Positions 15,201 to 16,304 of a stretch of 16,304 nucleotides of DNA are shown here, in pieces (the stretch's first letter is position 1; every line of letters begins with the position of its first letter). A program made the position numbers and the translations under genes. Location of the stretch: positions 1-16,304 of the forward strand of contig CAJTRC010000054.1 in NCBI GenBank assembly GCA_910578365.1. Reading direction: 5' to 3'. Source of the DNA: an uncultured Muribaculaceae bacterium. GTDB lineage: Bacteria > Bacteroidota > Bacteroidia > Bacteroidales > Muribaculaceae. The notes beneath the pieces were generated by a model. The model saw nothing but the letters and a program-made list of their open reading frames with translations, was not told the origin of the DNA and ran no database searches.

Positions 15201-16036
15201 TTCAGCAGTTTGTTGGTCGACAGGCAGATAAGTCTGTCGTGCGCTTCCGAGTCTTCTTCGTTGGCAAAGTGAACATCGTTCGAGGCTACGATTTTGATGT
15301 TGTGTTTGCGGGCCAGCTCTATCAGTTTCGGTTCTATCTGTTTCTGCAGTTCATATACATTATGGTTAGCGCGCGGCACAGTAGCTTTGTGGCGCTGTAG
15401 CTCTATATAATAATCGTCGCCAAAGGTTTCTTTGAACCACGCCACCTGCCGGTCGGCCTCCTCAAACCGGCCTGCCTGCAGCAAACGCGGAATCTCTCCG
15501 CCCAGGCAGGCAGAGCATACTATCAGTCCCTCGTTATATTTGGCCAGTTCGCTTTTGTCAGTTCGTGCGTGCGAATAAAAGCCCTCGGTCCATGCTTTCG
15601 ACACCAGTTTTACCAGGTTGTGGTAGCCTGTTTCGTTCTTGGCCAGCACAATCAGGTGTCGTCCGGTGTCTTTCTTGTCCACATGTTCGTGTAGCGACTT
15701 CTGTGCCACATACATCTCGCAGCCGAAAATGGGCTTGAATATTTTCTTCTGTAGTTTGGCTATCTCTGCTTCTGCTGTTGCAGCAGCTTCGGAATCGCCG
15801 TCGGCCTTAGCTTTCTCCAGAGCCTTCTTGGCGTCTTTGATAGCTCCGAGGGTTTTGCCGTTCTTCTTATTTACATAATTAAAATACTCTTTTATGCCGA
15901 ACATGTTGCCATGGTCGGTTATAGCCATGCCGGGCATGCCGTCGGCCATCGCTTTGTCAACGAGCGTCGATATCGACGCCACTCCGTCGAGCAGCGAATA
16001 TTCAGTATGTACGTGCAGGTGTACGAATTGACTCAT
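12239..16036 (-). CDS. dnaE: DNA polymerase III subunit alpha
   Basis: The 1265-residue replicative polymerase, DnaE type. The start at MSQFVHLHVHTEYSLLDG (16036) is preferred over an in-frame ATG six codons earlier because family members begin here. The PHP domain keeps its histidines (His6, His8, His10, and DHGN at 41-44). Residues about 60-100 are a Lys/Ala/Glu-rich helical insert before KPIFGCEMYVA, which I recall from other Bacteroidota. The polymerase core has GPGRGSAAGS (455-464) and catalytic Asp497 and Asp499 in LPDIDIDFDD. The third carboxylate is Asp663 in KMDFLGL. SLFGDFDD near 1027-1034 is a possible clamp-binding motif, and an OB-fold region lies at about 1100-1180. The gene appears intact. 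Confidence 0.98.
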   Translation of the reverse strand: MSQFVHLHVHTEYSLLDGVASISTLVDKAMADGMPGMAITDHGNMFGIKEYFNYVNKKNGKTLGAIKDAKKALEKAKADGDSEAAATAEAEIAKLQKKIFKPIFGCEMYVAQKSLHEHVDKKDTGRHLIVLAKNETGYHNLVKLVSKAWTEGFYSHARTDKSELAKYNEGLIVCSACLGGEIPRLLQAGRFEEADRQVAWFKETFGDDYYIELQRHKATVPRANHNVYELQKQIEPKLIELARKHNIKIVASNDVHFANEEDSEAHDRLICLSTNKLLNDEGRMLYTKQEWLKSSEEMSNLFADLPEAISNTVELLDKVETYCIDHPPIMPNFEIPASFGTEAEYRSRITEKELFDEFTQDENGNVVLSEEDAKAKIKKLGGYEKLYRIKFEADYLKKLAYEGAEKRYGNPLTDELKERIKFELHIMKTMGFPGYFLIVQDFIRVGREELGVSVGPGRGSAAGSVVAYCLGITQIDPIKYDLLFERFLNPDRISLPDIDIDFDDDGRAEVLKYVTRKYGEEKVAHIITYGTMAAKSAIKDVARVVNLPLPESNRLTKLIPARMPVVNGKELKPTLQNCYDHVKEFEPELKSSNPLIVDTLRYAKQLEGNVRNIGVHACGVIICRDDITDWVPVSTATDKTEGKLLVTQYEGRVIEETGLIKMDFLGLKTLSILKEAVANIKQTNGIDIDLDTIPIDDPKTYELYTQGKTIGTFQFESAGMQKYLRELKPSTFEDLIAMNALYRPGPMDYIPDFIKRKHGESPIIYDIPEMEVYLKDTYGVTVYQEQVMLLSRLLANFTRGQSDTLRKAMGKKMIDKMNALKALFLEGGQKNGHDPKVLEKIWADWEKFASYAFNKSHATCYSWVAFQTAYLKANYPSEYMAAVLSRNLTDITKLTGFMAECKSMGINVKGPDVNESYSSFGVNRKGDIRFGLSAIKGVGGNVVRDIVAEREANGPFADIYDFVERVPTGSVNRRVFESLAIAGAFDCFEGIKREDLVEPNQRGEIMSEILLRYGSQYQSMKQANEVSLFGDFDDEINTAGRPQIEPAVPWSNIARLDKERELVGMYLSAHPLDPYYMELNYGVSHTLKALNEEAHSDGQEVSFGGIITSYNERTLQSGAQMGIIKLEDFTATHEIVFFNRQLLELRKFGQEGLAILVRGVYRLNARGELRFNIGTIELLEEVKGTMIGGITVTLALDSLKGEAMEIINDKIKSAKKGDCKLNLRIFDPEINRSVNLASGMRIELDRKLVEALDSIPDISYQVQTA

Positions 16037-16111
16037 AATATATAGTGAAATCATACGTCACGCTCCATATATAATAAGATAGGGGTAGGGGAGCGCCGCC
16101 GATTCCGACAT

Positions 16112-16119
16112 CAAAGTTA
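16112..16119 (-). promoter_or_regulatory. Promoter -7 box of dnaE-trxA
   Basis: On the minus strand this reads TAACTTTG, a perfect -7 match. No clear TTG is found 19-21 bases upstream. Transcription would begin near 16105, with a leader of about 70 bases to the dnaE ATG. Confidence 0.5.
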
Positions 16120-16171
16120 CTAAAAAAATCGCGTACTGCATAGTCGCTGCAGCGAAAATTATAACAGCAAA

Positions 16172-16230
16172 GCAGGCCGCCTGATGATTCTGCTGCCATT
16201 CGGCCACGCGCTGTGCCGCGCATGGCCTGC
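16172..16230 (-). other. GC-rich foldable segment upstream of dnaE
   Basis: GCAGGCC (16172-16178) and GGCCTGC (16224-16230) are perfect inverted repeats around a GC-rich interior. On the minus strand GGCCATGCGC (16227-16218) can pair with GCGCGTGGCC (16211-16202) over ten positions, one of them a G-U pair. That pair becomes a C/A mismatch in a plus-strand transcript, a slight hint of minus-strand RNA. The flanks are AT-rich. I cannot name an element, and no convincing gene is seen in 16120-16304. Confidence 0.3.
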
Positions 16231-16304
16231 AATTATTCAATTTTTTTATCGACCGCCAAATTTTTTCTGAACTTTTCTTGAAAATAAGTGTTTAAGCCCT
16301 TGCA

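Noticed and set aside
16002..16240. Two short minus-strand frames upstream of and overlapping the dnaE start
   Set aside because: They run through the dnaE promoter, show no domain, and look like chance frames in a GC-rich island.

Overview
The window looks like a chromosomal housekeeping segment from a member of the Bacteroidales. Coding GC is moderately high and the spacers are AT-rich. Several genes are preceded by the Bacteroidota sigma-A promoter pattern (TTG, about 19-21 bases, TAnnTTTG), and Shine-Dalgarno sequences are lacking. The protein set also fits: fused RibBA, a DUF6377-type membrane regulator, a long LptF/LptG-like permease, and DnaE followed by thioredoxin. A Muribaculaceae-like organism is my guess from gene style and GC; I cannot prove it from the sequence. 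I see no mobile elements, CRISPR arrays, tRNAs or rRNAs.

Layout: (1) 17-4232, plus strand: a lipoprotein, mutL and a DUF6377-like regulator, joined by two ATGA stop/start overlaps, with a promoter and two stem-loops in front. (2) 4233-4667: a gene-free spacer. It has a perfect TAACTTTG box, roughly 190 nt of foldable sequence and a strong terminator, so it is probably a small RNA gene. (3) 4668-5783: an ATP-grasp-like protein of unknown substrate whose promoter lies almost on its start codon. (4) 5711-6829, minus strand: a gene for a protein of five tandem helix-turn-helix repeats. Its first repeat is cut by an in-frame TAG, and its 3' end overlaps the convergent ATP-grasp-like gene. Upstream are a 31-codon leader ORF, a promoter and a palindrome that occurs twice. 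(5) 7151-8171, minus strand: rsgA with its terminator. (6) 8363-8652: a small winged-helix protein. (7) 8740-11834: an lptF/lptG-like gene overlapping ribBA. (8) 11912-16036, minus strand: dnaE followed by trxA, convergent with ribBA across a shared perfect 15-bp terminator.

Functionally the window mixes DNA replication and repair (dnaE, mutL), ribosome assembly (rsgA), riboflavin synthesis (ribBA), lipopolysaccharide export (lptF/G-like) and redox balance (trxA). The parts that known families do not explain are in 4439-7140: the candidate small RNA, the orphan ATP-grasp-like enzyme, and the repeat-HTH protein with its possible operators.
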